64,000 nt of DNA from Bradyrhizobium sp. 170 (GTDB taxonomy: Bacteria; Pseudomonadota; Alphaproteobacteria; Rhizobiales; Xanthobacteraceae), in assembly GCF_023101085.1 (NCBI RefSeq), contig NZ_CP064703.1:6076001-6140000 (forward strand). The letters run 5' to 3'. Below the pieces are notes generated by a model. The model was not told the DNA's origin. It worked only from the letters and a program-made list of their open reading frames with translations, and made no database searches. The translations under genes and the position numbers were made by a program. This document shows positions 1-8,967 of the stretch, in pieces. The first letter of the stretch is position 1, and the number at the start of each line of letters is the position of its first letter.

Positions 1-625
1 CTCTCTGACATGAGAGGGCGCAGGGAAGACCGGGTGCGCGCTGCACCCGCGGTCTCGTGTGCAATGTGCACAAAGAAGTGCGCACACGAGCATACAGGTC
101 CAGCGGAGAGCATCCGGCCTTCCCTGCGCAATGGTTTGACGGCTTATGGCGCGCTCTTCCCGGAGACGAATTCCTCTTGCCTCCGTCGCTGCCGGATTAG
201 CGGCCGATCGACCCCGGTTGGATTCGATCAGCCTCCGCCAGCTTGACACCAGCCACGGGTGCCAGAACCACACGCTTTTGCCGTACGCAACAACGCCGCT
301 CGCCTTGCGCGGATCGATCGCTCACAGCCCCAAGACAAAGCTTGAGGCCGCCCTGCAATGCCTCGCGCGCGCAACGCCATCGCGTCCACCGCAACCCGCA
401 CTCCACGTATCGTGACGACGCGTACGCCCCTCTTCGATGAGGCGGGATGGCGCGAAGATGGAGCTGATTTGGGGGAAACGAGAAGCGGAATATTTTTGCC
501 GCGCACTCTGGACAACCGAAATCACGTTGAAATGGCTGGTGAAATTCGTTTTTGCGCGCAGCGGGTTTTGCGGTATATTGAACGTGCGCCGAGCGCTGAC
601 GCCTGCTGATTTGCCCGACAGGCAA
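1..625. repeat. Dispersed Bradyrhizobium-type repeat element (no credible gene)
   Basis: No open frame here has a ribosome binding site or a recognisable protein. The stretch begins with a long nested hairpin: an 11-bp perfect inverted repeat (gcgcagggaag at 18-28, its complement at 119-129) encloses further complementary arms (ctcgtgtgc near 54-62 with gcacacgag near 82-90). From memory, the same text, including the segment around 160-290 and the GATTTGCCCGACaGGCAA stretch near 608-624, recurs many times in Bradyrhizobium chromosomes. That family assignment is recalled, not computed. The right border is approximate. Small proteins predicted in such copies are probably artefacts. Confidence 0.6.
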
Positions 626-630
626 TCTTT

Positions 631-759
631 CCGTCATTCCGGGGCGTGCGAAGCACGAGCTATGATGTGCAATTGCACATCAGAGAATCCATTTCACCAC
701 AACGCTTGCAGGCCAATGGATTCCGGGCTCGCGCCAAAAGGCGCGCCCCGGAATGACGG
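631..759. repeat. Dispersed palindromic repeat, 'CGTCATTCCGGGGCG' type
   Basis: The element is bounded by a perfect 16-bp inverted repeat (CCGTCATTCCGGGGCG at 631-646 and its complement at 744-759). Its interior includes an imperfectly self-complementary centre around tgtgcaattgcaca. This is the typical form of non-coding REP-like elements in Bradyrhizobium and relatives. It lies between the left repeat region and the 3' end of the minus-strand gene at 784-1128, where it could act as a transcript end. Confidence 0.75.
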
Positions 760-783
760 AGGGGGAGCAGTCGCAGCCCTAAA

Positions 784-1128
784 TCAGTGATGCTTTTCCA
801 GAACAATGATCGATGTGGAGGACGCGCACTTCCACATTGACGCGACATAGCAGTAATTGCCTGGATAGTCGCCGAGGCAGAAGCCATCCGCATCTAGTGC
901 TACCAGTCGACACTTCACCTCGGTTTTCCAGAAGGCAAAGCGATCGCCCTCGGATATCCACCGCAGGGGCTGCCCTGCCTCAGCAACCACGAAACTCGAA
1001 CCGTCCCGCAGAAGCCGCTTAATATCTGTCTCTCCCAGATTCTCAGCGCGACGTGCATCCAACAGGCCGTCTGCGTTCCAGAGCTCTACGAGCGGCATCT
1101 GTGTGACGATCTTTTGGGCCGAGTCCAT
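784..1128 (-). CDS. Hypothetical protein (114 aa)
   Basis: A small soluble protein starting MDSAQKIVTQMPLVELW with no signal peptide or membrane segment. The middle is rich in charged residues (WNADGLLDARRAENLGETD, then a WISEGDRFAFWKTEV strand). The tail YPGNYCYVASMWKCAS contains two cysteines. I do not recognise a domain. Codon use looks like that of its neighbours and no competing frame is better, so I regard it as a real gene. It follows the frameshifted cyclase gene on the same strand with a 51-bp gap, so the two may once have been co-transcribed. Confidence 0.6.
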   Translation of the reverse strand: MDSAQKIVTQMPLVELWNADGLLDARRAENLGETDIKRLLRDGSSFVVAEAGQPLRWISEGDRFAFWKTEVKCRLVALDADGFCLGDYPGNYCYVASMWKCASSTSIIVLEKHH

Positions 1129-1179
1129 GCTTTACCTATCCTGAGCGCAGGCGTAACCCACCATCAGGTTTTGGCGGGT

Positions 1180-1870
1180 TCACTCGAAGATCGCGACGGC
1201 GCGGATGGGGCTTGCGGTGCCACCGCGGATCTTGAGTGGAAAGCCGATGAAGCGGAATCGACCGCGTCCCACAAGCTTGTCGAGATTGGCAAGGCATTCC
1301 ATGTGCGTGATCCCCCGTTCGCCACATGCAAGATGGGCCTGGAAGTTGGGTTCGCCTTCGGCGGGCTGGGCTCACCGCCTCCACACCAAACATGCCGATG
1401 CCCCGGTCGGCCAGCCAATGCCCGCTTTCCACCGCGAGACCGGGGAAATCGTGGAGGTAGCCCGGCTTACCCAACAGGCGCTCGTTGGTGGCCATGTGCA
1501 GCAGCACGGTGTCGTCGGCGCGGATTTCCTGCCCGGAAGCCGCCAGGGCCGCTTCCATTTCCGGGACCGTCACGGCATGGCGCAACGGTACGTGGGACAG
1601 ATCAAGACAGATGCCAGACGTATAAAATTTCTCCAGCGGCATCTGATCGATTGAAAGGGCACCGGGACGGCAATCGAAGTGCACCGGCGCATCCACGTGT
1701 GTTCCCGCATGATCGCTGAAGGCGATGGACAAAGCTTTGGAGGAAAAGTCCGTGTTTCCCGCGCGCTTCTTCTCGGCGTGGTCGTACCACACGGAGATGA
1801 TCACGGGAGGGTGGGCGGGATGCGTCTGCGTGCGGTGGAACAGGTCACGGCTCAGATCGATCATTTCCAT
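1180..1870 (-). pseudogene. Cyclase / kynurenine-formamidase-family hydrolase, single +1 frameshift
   Basis: The first part, starting MEMIDLSRDLFHRTQTHP behind an AAGGGG ribosome binding site, has the metal-binding motif HAGTHVDAPVH of the cyclase/kynurenine formamidase family. The frame runs to GVEAVSPA near position 1366. It then continues in another frame as EGEPNFQAHLACGERGITHM and ends LKIRGGTASPIRAVAIFE, the family's usual C-terminus, with a TGA at 1180-1182. The joined length is 691 nt, exactly 230 codons plus one base, so one extra nucleotide near 1358-1368 (in gcccgcc, minus strand) explains the break. Either a very recent pseudogene or a sequencing error. An intact protein would hydrolyse a small amide or lactone using bound metal; the substrate is unknown. 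Confidence 0.85.
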
Positions 1871-2123
1871 CGGGTTCCCCTTAGCGGCTCTTGGTCGAGC
1901 GTATCCGGCGATGGTGCGAAGGAAGCCCGCATTCTGCGGCCTTTCGCGAGTTGGAAACGGTTTCTGAATTCTCAATCTGGCGGGAAGGCCCGGCAGGGCA
2001 AACTTCTCCGACTGACTTTCACAATATTCCGATTTGCTACTCATACAAAGCCCGAGGAGGAAGCCAACCGGCTCCGGGTCAAACGAAGCCAATGACCCAA
2101 GCCGGAAATGAAGTCTTACCAAG
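1871..2123. other. Intergenic, nothing recognised
   Basis: Frames here only extend the cyclase frame upstream and carry no ribosome binding site or domain. The stretch probably holds the promoter for the cyclase-family gene, but I cannot point to a clear -35/-10 pair. Confidence 0.4.
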
Positions 2124-2420
2124 CTACTCGTGGCTTGGTTGTCCATGGTGTCCCGACAGAAACCGAAGGACTTCCTTTAACTCCGGAATAGGCGGCATCC
2201 CCTTCGCTGCGGCTTCCTTGGGACACCATGGGTATGCTTGCAAGTTGGCCTTCGCTATGTCGAAACCTTGTCTGCGACCCTCCGCGAAGCTTTCGGCAAT
2301 TACCCTCGCAACGATCTGAGCATCGTCGCAAGAGAGCCGTTTGAGGGGCGGCAATGAGCGCACGATCTGACGACCGCGTATCAGGTCTATCTCTGTAACA
2401 ATGGGCGGTTTGATCGGCAT
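2124..2420 (-). CDS. Hypothetical protein (98 aa)
   Basis: A small soluble protein starting MPIKPPIVTEIDLIRGRQIV, with a GGAG ribosome binding site eight bases before the ATG. It has a helical middle (DDAQIVARVIAESFAEGRRQ) and a C-terminal helix (IPELKEVLRFLSGHHGQ). No signal peptide, cysteine motif or known domain is visible. The balanced composition and a good start support a true gene. No function can be assigned. Confidence 0.55.
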   Translation of the reverse strand: MPIKPPIVTEIDLIRGRQIVRSLPPLKRLSCDDAQIVARVIAESFAEGRRQGFDIAKANLQAYPWCPKEAAAKGMPPIPELKEVLRFLSGHHGQPSHE

Positions 2421-2556
2421 TGCCGCAACTCCAGAACCGCAGAATGCAATAATGCTACCGTGGTTAGGAGGATTTCAGGTATGCGTTTGCGCAGCCGAAG
2501 CATCGTTTAGTCCGAGCCTGCTGCATTGCTCGCAGCCGCGAAACGAACAGTCGCCC

Positions 2557-2642
2557 GTAGGGTGGGCAAAGCGAAGCGTGCCCACCATTCCGGACAACAG
2601 CCGTCGAGAGATGGTGGGCACGCTTCGCTTTGCCCACCCTAC
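2557..2642. repeat. Dispersed palindrome, type A (GTAGGGTGGGCAAAGCGAAGCGTGCCCACC)
   Basis: Two long arms pair almost perfectly: gtagggtgggcaaagcgaag near 2557-2576 with its complement ending at 2642, and cgtgcccacc with ggtgggcacg inside. The centre is about 25 nt of unrelated sequence. The element begins six bases downstream of the stop codon of the indolepyruvate oxidoreductase gene. The same sequence recurs at 14083, 15511 and 18381 in this window. Confidence 0.85.
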
Positions 2643-2647
2643 GCAGC

Positions 2648-5600
2648 CTACTCCGCCGCGATCTGCCGTGGCGCAGGTGGCGGATTGGCGAGGTCGGCGG
2701 CGAGTTGCGTGTAGCGCACCTTTGCGTCCTGCACCGCCTTCTCCTTCACCGGACCGTAGCCGCGGATGCGGTCGGGCAGCGAGAGAATTTCGACTGCGGT
2801 ATCGTGCGTCACCGGCGACAGCAGACCGAGCACGGTGGCGACGTCCTTCTCGTAGCCTGCGATCAGGTCGCGCTCGAGCTTGCGGTCGGCGCTGTGGCCG
2901 AAGATGTCGAACGGCGTGCCGCGCAGGAAGCGCAGTTTTGCAAGTGTCCGGAACACCGGCATCATCCACGCGCCGAATGCGCGCTTCTTCGGGCGGCCGA
3001 GCGCATCCTTGCCGCCGCCGAGGATGGGCGGCGCGAGATTGAAGTTGAATTTGAAGTCGCCTTCGAATTGGTCACGGAGTTGCTTTTCGAAGCGGCCATC
3101 GGTGAACAGCCGTGCGACTTCGTATTCGTCCTTGTAGGCGAGCAGCTTTGCGTAGTTGACCGCGACTGCGCGCGGCAACGCATCGCCATAGCCGCCATTG
3201 GTAGCCGCATCGCGCACTCGCTTCACGAGGCCACGATAGCGGTCGGCGAGCGCGGCATTTTGATAATCGGCGAGGTGCGCGCTGCGGTGGGCGATGACCT
3301 CGTCGAGCGACATCGCGTCCAGCGTCTTGGGCGCGACCGTTTCGTCCTGCCCCTTCATCATCGCTTCAAGCCGCGCCGGATCGGCCGCGGCGAGACGGCC
3401 GAGCTGGAAGGCCTGCGTGTTCATCTTGATCGAGACGCCGTTGACCTCGATCGCCTGCAGGATAGCCTTTGCCGACAGTGGCAGCAGGCCCTTCTGGTAG
3501 GCGTAGCCCAGCATCATGATGTTGGTGGCGATGGAGTCACCCAGCAGCGCTTCGGCGGGCTTGGTGAAGTCGTAGAAAGACGAGTCCTTGCGCAGCTCGG
3601 TTTCCAGCACGTGGTTGACCTTGCGGCTCTGGAAATTGAAATCGCGGTTGAGGATGAAGTCGGCGGTGGGAATGACGTGGGTGTTGATGACGCCGACGGT
3701 GCGGCTGGCTTCGCAAAGCGTGATGGTGTCCTTGGCGGCAGCCACCACCTCGTCGGCGGCCATCACGAGATCGGCGGTGCCGGTGACGATGCGCGAACAG
3801 GTGACGTCGGCGGTATGTTCTGACAGACGAACATGGCTGAGCACCGCGCCGCCCTTTTGTGCCAGGCCGGACATGTCGAGGATCATGCTGGCCTTGCCCT
3901 CGATATGCGCGGCCATGCCGAGCAGCGCGCCGATCGTCAGCACGCCGGTGCCGCCGACGCCGCCGACGGCGATGTTGTAGGGCCGCTGCAGCGAGGGGAA
4001 CGAGGCCGGCTCGGGCAGATCGCCGATGTCGCCGAGGCCGGTGTCGCCAAGGTTTGCCGGCGCGCGGCGGCGCGGCTTGCCGCCGTCGATGGTGACGAAG
4101 GACGGGCAGAAGCCCTTCAGACACGAATAGTCCTTGTTGCAGGTCGACTGGTTGATGGTGCGCTTGCGGCCCATCTCGGTTTCCAAAGGCTCGACCGAAA
4201 TGCAGTTCGACTGCACCGAGCAATCGCCGCAGCCTTCGCACACGGCGGGATTGATCATGACGCGGCGCGCCGGATCTTCCATCAGGCCGCGCTTGCGGCG
4301 GCGGCGTTTTTCAGCGGCGCAGGTCTGCACGAAGACGATCGCCGAGGTGCCCTTCAGCGTCCGGCAGGTCCTCTGGACCGCGTCGAGTTCGTCGCGATGC
4401 GCAACCTTGACGCCGGGCGCGATGTCGGACGCCGGATAAGCAGCCGGACTTTCAGAGACGAGATAGATGTTGCGGATGCCTTCGGAATGAAGCTGGAAGG
4501 TGATCTGCTGCGGCGACAATTCGCCGTCGACATGCTGGCCGCCGGTCATCGCGGTGGCATCGTTGTAGAGGAGCTTGTAGGTAATATTGGCGCCGGAGGC
4601 GATCGCCTGGCGGATCGCGAGGCTGCCGGAGTGGAAATAGGTGCCGTCGCCGAGATTGGCGAATACGTGCTCTTCCTTGGTGAACGGTGCGACGCCGACC
4701 CACGGCACGCCCTCGCCCCCCATGTGGGTGTAGGTCTCGGTGTTGCGGTCCATCCACAGCGCCATGAAATGACAACCGATGCCCGCGAAGGCGCGGCTGC
4801 CCTCGGGCACCTTGGTCGACGAGTTGTGTGGACAGCCTGAGCAGAAATACGGGGTGCGGGTGACGGGGGCGACCGCCTGCATCTGGGTCGCCTGCCGGCC
4901 GTTGAACCAGTCGGCCTTGGCGCGGAGCATCGCGGCGATTTCGGGATTGAGATTAAGCCGAAGCAGCCGTTCGGTCAGCGAGCTCGCGAGCGAAGCGACG
5001 GAAAGTTCGGCGGCGAAAGTGAGAAAACGCTTGTCGTGATCGTCCATCTTGCCGACGATGCGAGGGCGGACGTCGTCGCGCCAGTTGAACAATTCCTGCT
5101 TGACCTGATTTTCGACGATCTCGCGGCGCTCTTCGATGATGAAGATTTCCTCGAGGCCGACGGCGAAATTGCGCACGCCTTCCGGCTCCAGCGGCCAGGG
5201 CATGCCGATCTTGTAAAGTCGAAGCCCGATCTTGGCGGCGACTTCCTCGGTGATGCCGAGTTCGCGCAGCGCCTGGCGGATGTCCTCGTAGCTCTTGCCC
5301 GATGCCATGATGCCGTAGCGGGCATTCGGCGAATCCATGGTGATGCGGTTGATCTTGTTGGCGCGCGCAAACGCGATCGCCGCATAGCCCTTGTAGTCCT
5401 GCAGGCGCAGGTCCTGCGCATAACGATCATCAGGCCAGCGCAGGTTGAGTCCACCCGGCGGCATCTCGAAATCGGTTGGGATCGCGAAGGGGGTCATCTC
5501 GTCGGTGAGGTCGATCTCGGCGGTGGTTTCCACCGTCTCGGTGATCACCTTCATGCCGACCCAGCAGCCAGAGTAGCGCGACATTGCGATACCCAAGAGG

Positions 5601-6154
5601 CCCATCTCGATTATTTCGTGGATGCTGGAGGGATAAAGATAAGGCATCAGCGCGGAGATGAAGGCGTGGTCCGACTGATGCGGGACGGTCGAGGACTTTG
5701 CGCCGTGGTCGTCGCCCGCGAGGCAAAGCACGCCGCCATTTTTGGCCGAGCCTGCTGTATTGCCGTGGCGGAAGACGTCGCCGCAGCGGTCGACGCCAGG
5801 GCCCTTGCCGTACCAGATGCCGACCGCGCCATCATATTTGGCGCCGGGCGAGAGATTGAGCTGCTGCGAGCCCCAGATCGCGGTGGCCGCGAGGTCCTCG
5901 TTCACGCCGGGCTGGAACTTGATGTTGTACTGTTCGAGGTGTTTTCGCGCGGCGAAGAGCTGCTGGTCGTAGCCGCCCAAGGGAGAGCCGCGATAGCCGG
6001 AGATGAAGCCGGCGGTGTTCAGCCCCGCGGCACGGTCGCGGCGAATCTGGGCCATCGGCAGGCGGACCAGCGCCTGGATGCCGGTCAGGAAGATGTGGCC
6101 GGTACCTTGGGTGTATTTCTGATCGAGACTGATCGGACCCTGGTTGATTCCCAT
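2648..6154 (-). CDS. Indolepyruvate ferredoxin oxidoreductase, fused alpha/gamma subunits
   Basis: Oxidises aryl 2-oxoacids such as indolepyruvate to acyl-CoA using thiamine pyrophosphate and Fe-S clusters. The 1168 residues run as follows: N-terminal pyruvate:ferredoxin-oxidoreductase-like domain (SGYRGSPLGGYDQQ, residues 52-65); cysteine pair YFCSGCPHN (436-444); TPP-binding half with LGDGTYFHSG (501-510) and NDATAMTGGQ (531-540); ferredoxin-like cluster CEGCGDCSVQSNC (639-651) with a second cysteine set at 672-683; and a C-terminal gamma domain with GGVGGTG (731-737) and a long alpha-helical end. The single-chain form is usual in Alphaproteobacteria. Start MGINQGPISLDQKYTQG matches the family. 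Transcribed alone, divergently from the cytochrome c gene. Confidence 0.95.
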   Translation of the reverse strand: MGINQGPISLDQKYTQGTGHIFLTGIQALVRLPMAQIRRDRAAGLNTAGFISGYRGSPLGGYDQQLFAARKHLEQYNIKFQPGVNEDLAATAIWGSQQLNLSPGAKYDGAVGIWYGKGPGVDRCGDVFRHGNTAGSAKNGGVLCLAGDDHGAKSSTVPHQSDHAFISALMPYLYPSSIHEIIEMGLLGIAMSRYSGCWVGMKVITETVETTAEIDLTDEMTPFAIPTDFEMPPGGLNLRWPDDRYAQDLRLQDYKGYAAIAFARANKINRITMDSPNARYGIMASGKSYEDIRQALRELGITEEVAAKIGLRLYKIGMPWPLEPEGVRNFAVGLEEIFIIEERREIVENQVKQELFNWRDDVRPRIVGKMDDHDKRFLTFAAELSVASLASSLTERLLRLNLNPEIAAMLRAKADWFNGRQATQMQAVAPVTRTPYFCSGCPHNSSTKVPEGSRAFAGIGCHFMALWMDRNTETYTHMGGEGVPWVGVAPFTKEEHVFANLGDGTYFHSGSLAIRQAIASGANITYKLLYNDATAMTGGQHVDGELSPQQITFQLHSEGIRNIYLVSESPAAYPASDIAPGVKVAHRDELDAVQRTCRTLKGTSAIVFVQTCAAEKRRRRKRGLMEDPARRVMINPAVCEGCGDCSVQSNCISVEPLETEMGRKRTINQSTCNKDYSCLKGFCPSFVTIDGGKPRRRAPANLGDTGLGDIGDLPEPASFPSLQRPYNIAVGGVGGTGVLTIGALLGMAAHIEGKASMILDMSGLAQKGGAVLSHVRLSEHTADVTCSRIVTGTADLVMAADEVVAAAKDTITLCEASRTVGVINTHVIPTADFILNRDFNFQSRKVNHVLETELRKDSSFYDFTKPAEALLGDSIATNIMMLGYAYQKGLLPLSAKAILQAIEVNGVSIKMNTQAFQLGRLAAADPARLEAMMKGQDETVAPKTLDAMSLDEVIAHRSAHLADYQNAALADRYRGLVKRVRDAATNGGYGDALPRAVAVNYAKLLAYKDEYEVARLFTDGRFEKQLRDQFEGDFKFNFNLAPPILGGGKDALGRPKKRAFGAWMMPVFRTLAKLRFLRGTPFDIFGHSADRKLERDLIAGYEKDVATVLGLLSPVTHDTAVEILSLPDRIRGYGPVKEKAVQDAKVRYTQLAADLANPPPAPRQIAAE

Positions 6155-6418
6155 TTAAGCCCTCTTTTGCCTCTTGAGCGTTGATCGAGACGCCGCTTTT
6201 TATCTAGGCATCTGAACTTCTTAGAACCAGTCTATGTCGGATTTTCCGAGCCGCGCCACCACAAATCTCGGCCAAAGAGCCGCGCTTTCAAAGATCGCAA
6301 TTTCGTGCCGGGAATAGCGGCAGCGCTTTTCGGTTTGTGTCGTCCGGGAGCCCCGCCGCGAAACGGCATGACATCCCTCATCGGTCCGCTTTCGCGCTAT
6401 AACGCCCCAGGAGGCCAG

Positions 6419-7663
6419 ATGGTGCAGGGAAGACGCCGGACCATGCGGACGATTCTCGCTCGCGTGCTTTTGTGCACTGCGCTCGCCATTGGCGAAGTCC
6501 ACGCCCAGTCGAGGGTCGAGCCGACCGCAGAGGATATCGCGCGCGGCAAGGCGCTGACCGACGCCGGCGACTGTGCAAGCTGCCATACCGCCGATCCCGC
6601 AAAACCGTTCGCCGGGGGCAAGCGGATCGATACCCCGTTCGGCGGCATCTATTCGCCCAATCTGACGCCGGACCGCGAGACGGGCTTGGGCGCCTGGAGC
6701 GATGACGACTTCTACCGCGCGTTACGGTTCGGGATGGCGCGCGACGGCTCGCGCTATTATCCGGCCTTCCCCTATCCGAACTTCACCAGGCTGACGCGCC
6801 AGGACATTTTTGCCATCCGCGCCTATCTGGCGACGCTGACGCCGGTGAGCAATGCGCCGCGCGCGTCCGAGCTGCGCTGGCCGTACAATTATCGCGTCGT
6901 CATGCGCGGCTGGAACTGGCTGTTCTTCAAGCCCGGCATTTTGATGCCGGACCAGCAGAAGAGCGCGGAGTGGAATCGCGGGCGCTATCTGGTCGAGGGC
7001 GTCAGCCATTGCGGCGCCTGCCATACGCCGAAGAACATGTTTGGCGCCGACAAACGCGGCCAGGCTTACGGCGGCGGGCGGGTCGACGGCATGTTCGCGC
7101 CGCGGCTGGACGGCGCCGAGCGCAGCGGCCTGAAATCCTGGAGCGTGGAAGACATCACCGAGTATCTGCAGAGCGGCCGCAACGGCAGGAGCCATGCCGG
7201 CGAACTGATGTCGGAGGTCGTGGTCAATTCGACCTCGAAGATGAGCGATGCGGATGTCCGCGCCATCGCGGTCTACCTGAAAGACCTGCCGGCCGGCGCT
7301 CCCGAGCCGAAGGTCACCCCGCCTCCGCCGGCGCAAATGGCGGAGGGCGCGAAGCTCTATAATGGCGCCTGCATCGCCTGCCACGAGGACGATGGATCAG
7401 GCGCGCCGCGGATCTACCCACCGCTGCCCGGCAACGCCAACCTGCAATCGGCTGACGCCTTGAGCACGCTGCGCATCATCCTGGACGGCGCACAGACCGT
7501 GACGACGCCGCGCGCGCCCAACAAGGGATCGATGCCGGCCTATGCCGCAAAGATGACCGACCAGCAGATTGCCGACGTGACGAACTTCATCCGCAACGCC
7601 TGGGGCAATGCGGCCCCGCTGGTGACGGCGGATGAAGTCGCGAAGGCGCGAAAGGCAAGATAG
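6419..7663 (+). CDS. Triheme membrane-bound dehydrogenase-type cytochrome c
   Basis: Periplasmic electron-transfer protein of 414 residues with three heme c sites: CASCH (residues 52-56), CGACH (near 200) and CIACH (near 318). This is the layout of the cytochrome subunits of alcohol, aldehyde and gluconate dehydrogenases. An N-terminal signal peptide (ILARVLLCTALAIGEVHA) is present. The start at 6419 is chosen because AGGAGG lies four bases upstream; an ATG at 6443 is the alternative. No catalytic dehydrogenase subunit is next to it, so its electron donor is unknown. It stands alone between two minus-strand genes. Confidence 0.9.
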   Translation: MVQGRRRTMRTILARVLLCTALAIGEVHAQSRVEPTAEDIARGKALTDAGDCASCHTADPAKPFAGGKRIDTPFGGIYSPNLTPDRETGLGAWSDDDFYRALRFGMARDGSRYYPAFPYPNFTRLTRQDIFAIRAYLATLTPVSNAPRASELRWPYNYRVVMRGWNWLFFKPGILMPDQQKSAEWNRGRYLVEGVSHCGACHTPKNMFGADKRGQAYGGGRVDGMFAPRLDGAERSGLKSWSVEDITEYLQSGRNGRSHAGELMSEVVVNSTSKMSDADVRAIAVYLKDLPAGAPEPKVTPPPPAQMAEGAKLYNGACIACHEDDGSGAPRIYPPLPGNANLQSADALSTLRIILDGAQTVTTPRAPNKGSMPAYAAKMTDQQIADVTNFIRNAWGNAAPLVTADEVAKARKAR

Positions 7664-7667
7664 CTGC

Positions 7668-8309
7668 TCAGCGCGGTTCACCATTGAACACGAATTTCGG
7701 CATTTCCCATTTGTAGCGGATCGCCAGCAGGCGCAGCGTGAGACCGAGCGCAAAGGTCAGCGCGGTCCAGACCTGGGCATTGAGGTTGAGCCCGAAGGCG
7801 GTGGCATAGAACAGTCCGGTCACGACGGAGACGCTGGCGTAGAGTTCAGAGCGAAACAACAGCGGCACGTCGTTGCAAAGAATGTCGCGCAGCACGCCGC
7901 CGGCGCAGCCGGTGATCATGCCCGCCACGATCACGATCGGCAGCGAGGCATTCATCTGCCAGGCGACATCGCAGCCGGCCATGGTGAACACGACCAGCCC
8001 GATCGCATCGAGCACCAGAAACGCCGTATTGAGCCGGTGCACGTGCCGCGCGATCAGGATGGTGGCGAATGCCGCTACCGCCGTCAGCGCGAGATAGGAA
8101 GGGTTCTGCACCCAGACCAGTGGATAGTGTCCTAGCAGCACGTCGCGAATGGTGCCGCCGCCGAGCGCCGTAATGCAGCCGAGCATGCATACGCCAGCCC
8201 AGTCCATGCTGCGCCGGCCCGCCGCGAGTGCGGCGGTCATGGCCTGCGCGGTCAGCGCCACATAGGACAGCAAATGCAGAACGGTATCGCCGGGCGGCAG
8301 GCTCCACAT
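7668..8309 (-). CDS. TRIC / UPF0126-family membrane protein
   Basis: Integral inner-membrane protein of 213 residues built of two repeats of three helices, the family's architecture. Each repeat carries the glycine-rich signature: ITALGGGTIRDVLLG in the first and ITGCAGGVLRDILCN in the second. Prokaryotic members are related to trimeric intracellular cation channels (YadS/YicG). The transported ion is not known here. The ATG at 8309 with a short GAGG site is preferred over one 57 bases upstream because it gives the usual length. The gene converges on the cytochrome c gene with only four bases between stop codons. Confidence 0.85.
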   Translation of the reverse strand: MWSLPPGDTVLHLLSYVALTAQAMTAALAAGRRSMDWAGVCMLGCITALGGGTIRDVLLGHYPLVWVQNPSYLALTAVAAFATILIARHVHRLNTAFLVLDAIGLVVFTMAGCDVAWQMNASLPIVIVAGMITGCAGGVLRDILCNDVPLLFRSELYASVSVVTGLFYATAFGLNLNAQVWTALTFALGLTLRLLAIRYKWEMPKFVFNGEPR

Positions 8310-8459
8310 GACAACCTCGAATCTGGCAACCTCACATTGGGAACTCCAGGGAATCACCGGTTCCAACGCTACGGGGTTGCAACATTGGCGCGGAACATCC
8401 GGTCACGCCAACCATTGTCTTGGCGCTTAACTCTGGGATGCTAACGGAGGAACCCATTC

Positions 8460-8894
8460 ATGGCATACCAACCCAATCCGAACGATCCCTACCGCGCCGG
8501 CCTGAGCGAAGAAGAAATCCGCCATCAGGCCCGCCTCAACAGTCTGGACAATGAGTTGCAAGCCGATCCCAGCCTCGCCGAGGGTCCTCCCAGTGGCGGC
8601 AAGGTCGCCATGTTCGCGGTCGCCATCGCGGTGGTGCTGGGCGCCCTGTTCTATGGCCTCAACAATACGACCGTAAACCAGGCAGGCACCTCGCCGACCA
8701 ACCAGACCGCACAGACGCAGCCAGCCAACCCTGCGGCGCCTCCGGGCATGCGTGACGTGACGCCCCGCACCAACAACCAGCCGGGCACGACCACGGGCGC
8801 GGCGACCAATCGCCCGGCGGCTCCGACTGATTCGAGCACGGACATGAACAAGGCGACTACGCCGCCAGCCGACAACGCGCCGGCCAAGCAGTAA
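8460..8894 (+). CDS. Single-pass membrane protein with disordered Pro/Thr/Asn-rich tail
   Basis: 144 residues starting MAYQPNPNDPYRAGLSEEE behind GGAGG. An N-terminal cytoplasmic segment of about 48 residues is followed by one membrane helix (VAMFAVAIAVVLGALFYGL, residues 49-67). A low-complexity tail rich in T, N, P, A and Q then runs to the end, probably in the periplasm. Similar proteins are common and uncharacterised in Bradyrhizobium. A good terminator follows, so it is monocistronic. Function unknown. Confidence 0.75.
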   Translation: MAYQPNPNDPYRAGLSEEEIRHQARLNSLDNELQADPSLAEGPPSGGKVAMFAVAIAVVLGALFYGLNNTTVNQAGTSPTNQTAQTQPANPAAPPGMRDVTPRTNNQPGTTTGAATNRPAAPTDSSTDMNKATTPPADNAPAKQ

Positions 8895-8916
8895 CAATCG
8901 TCATTTGAAACGGCGC

Positions 8917-8947
8917 GCAGCGGGCCCATCGGCCCGCTGCTTTTTTT
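8917..8947 (+). terminator. Intrinsic terminator
   Basis: A perfect stem (gcagcgggcc / ggcccgctgc with a four-base loop catc) is followed directly by seven T residues, 23 bases after the stop codon of the small membrane protein. Confidence 0.9.
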
Positions 8948-8967
8948 GTGGCGAGTAAATTTTATGT

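Noticed and set aside
197..637. 146-codon minus-strand frame in the left repeat
   Set aside because: Overlaps several alternative frames of similar length, lacks a ribosome binding site and protein-like composition; it is a by-product of the dispersed repeat.
5036..6184. Long plus-strand frame (382 codons) opposite the oxidoreductase
   Set aside because: Antisense to a well-conserved gene; composition is that of a reverse-complement shadow in GC-rich DNA. The same applies to long frames at 3833-4840, 43909-45762 and 53156-54193.
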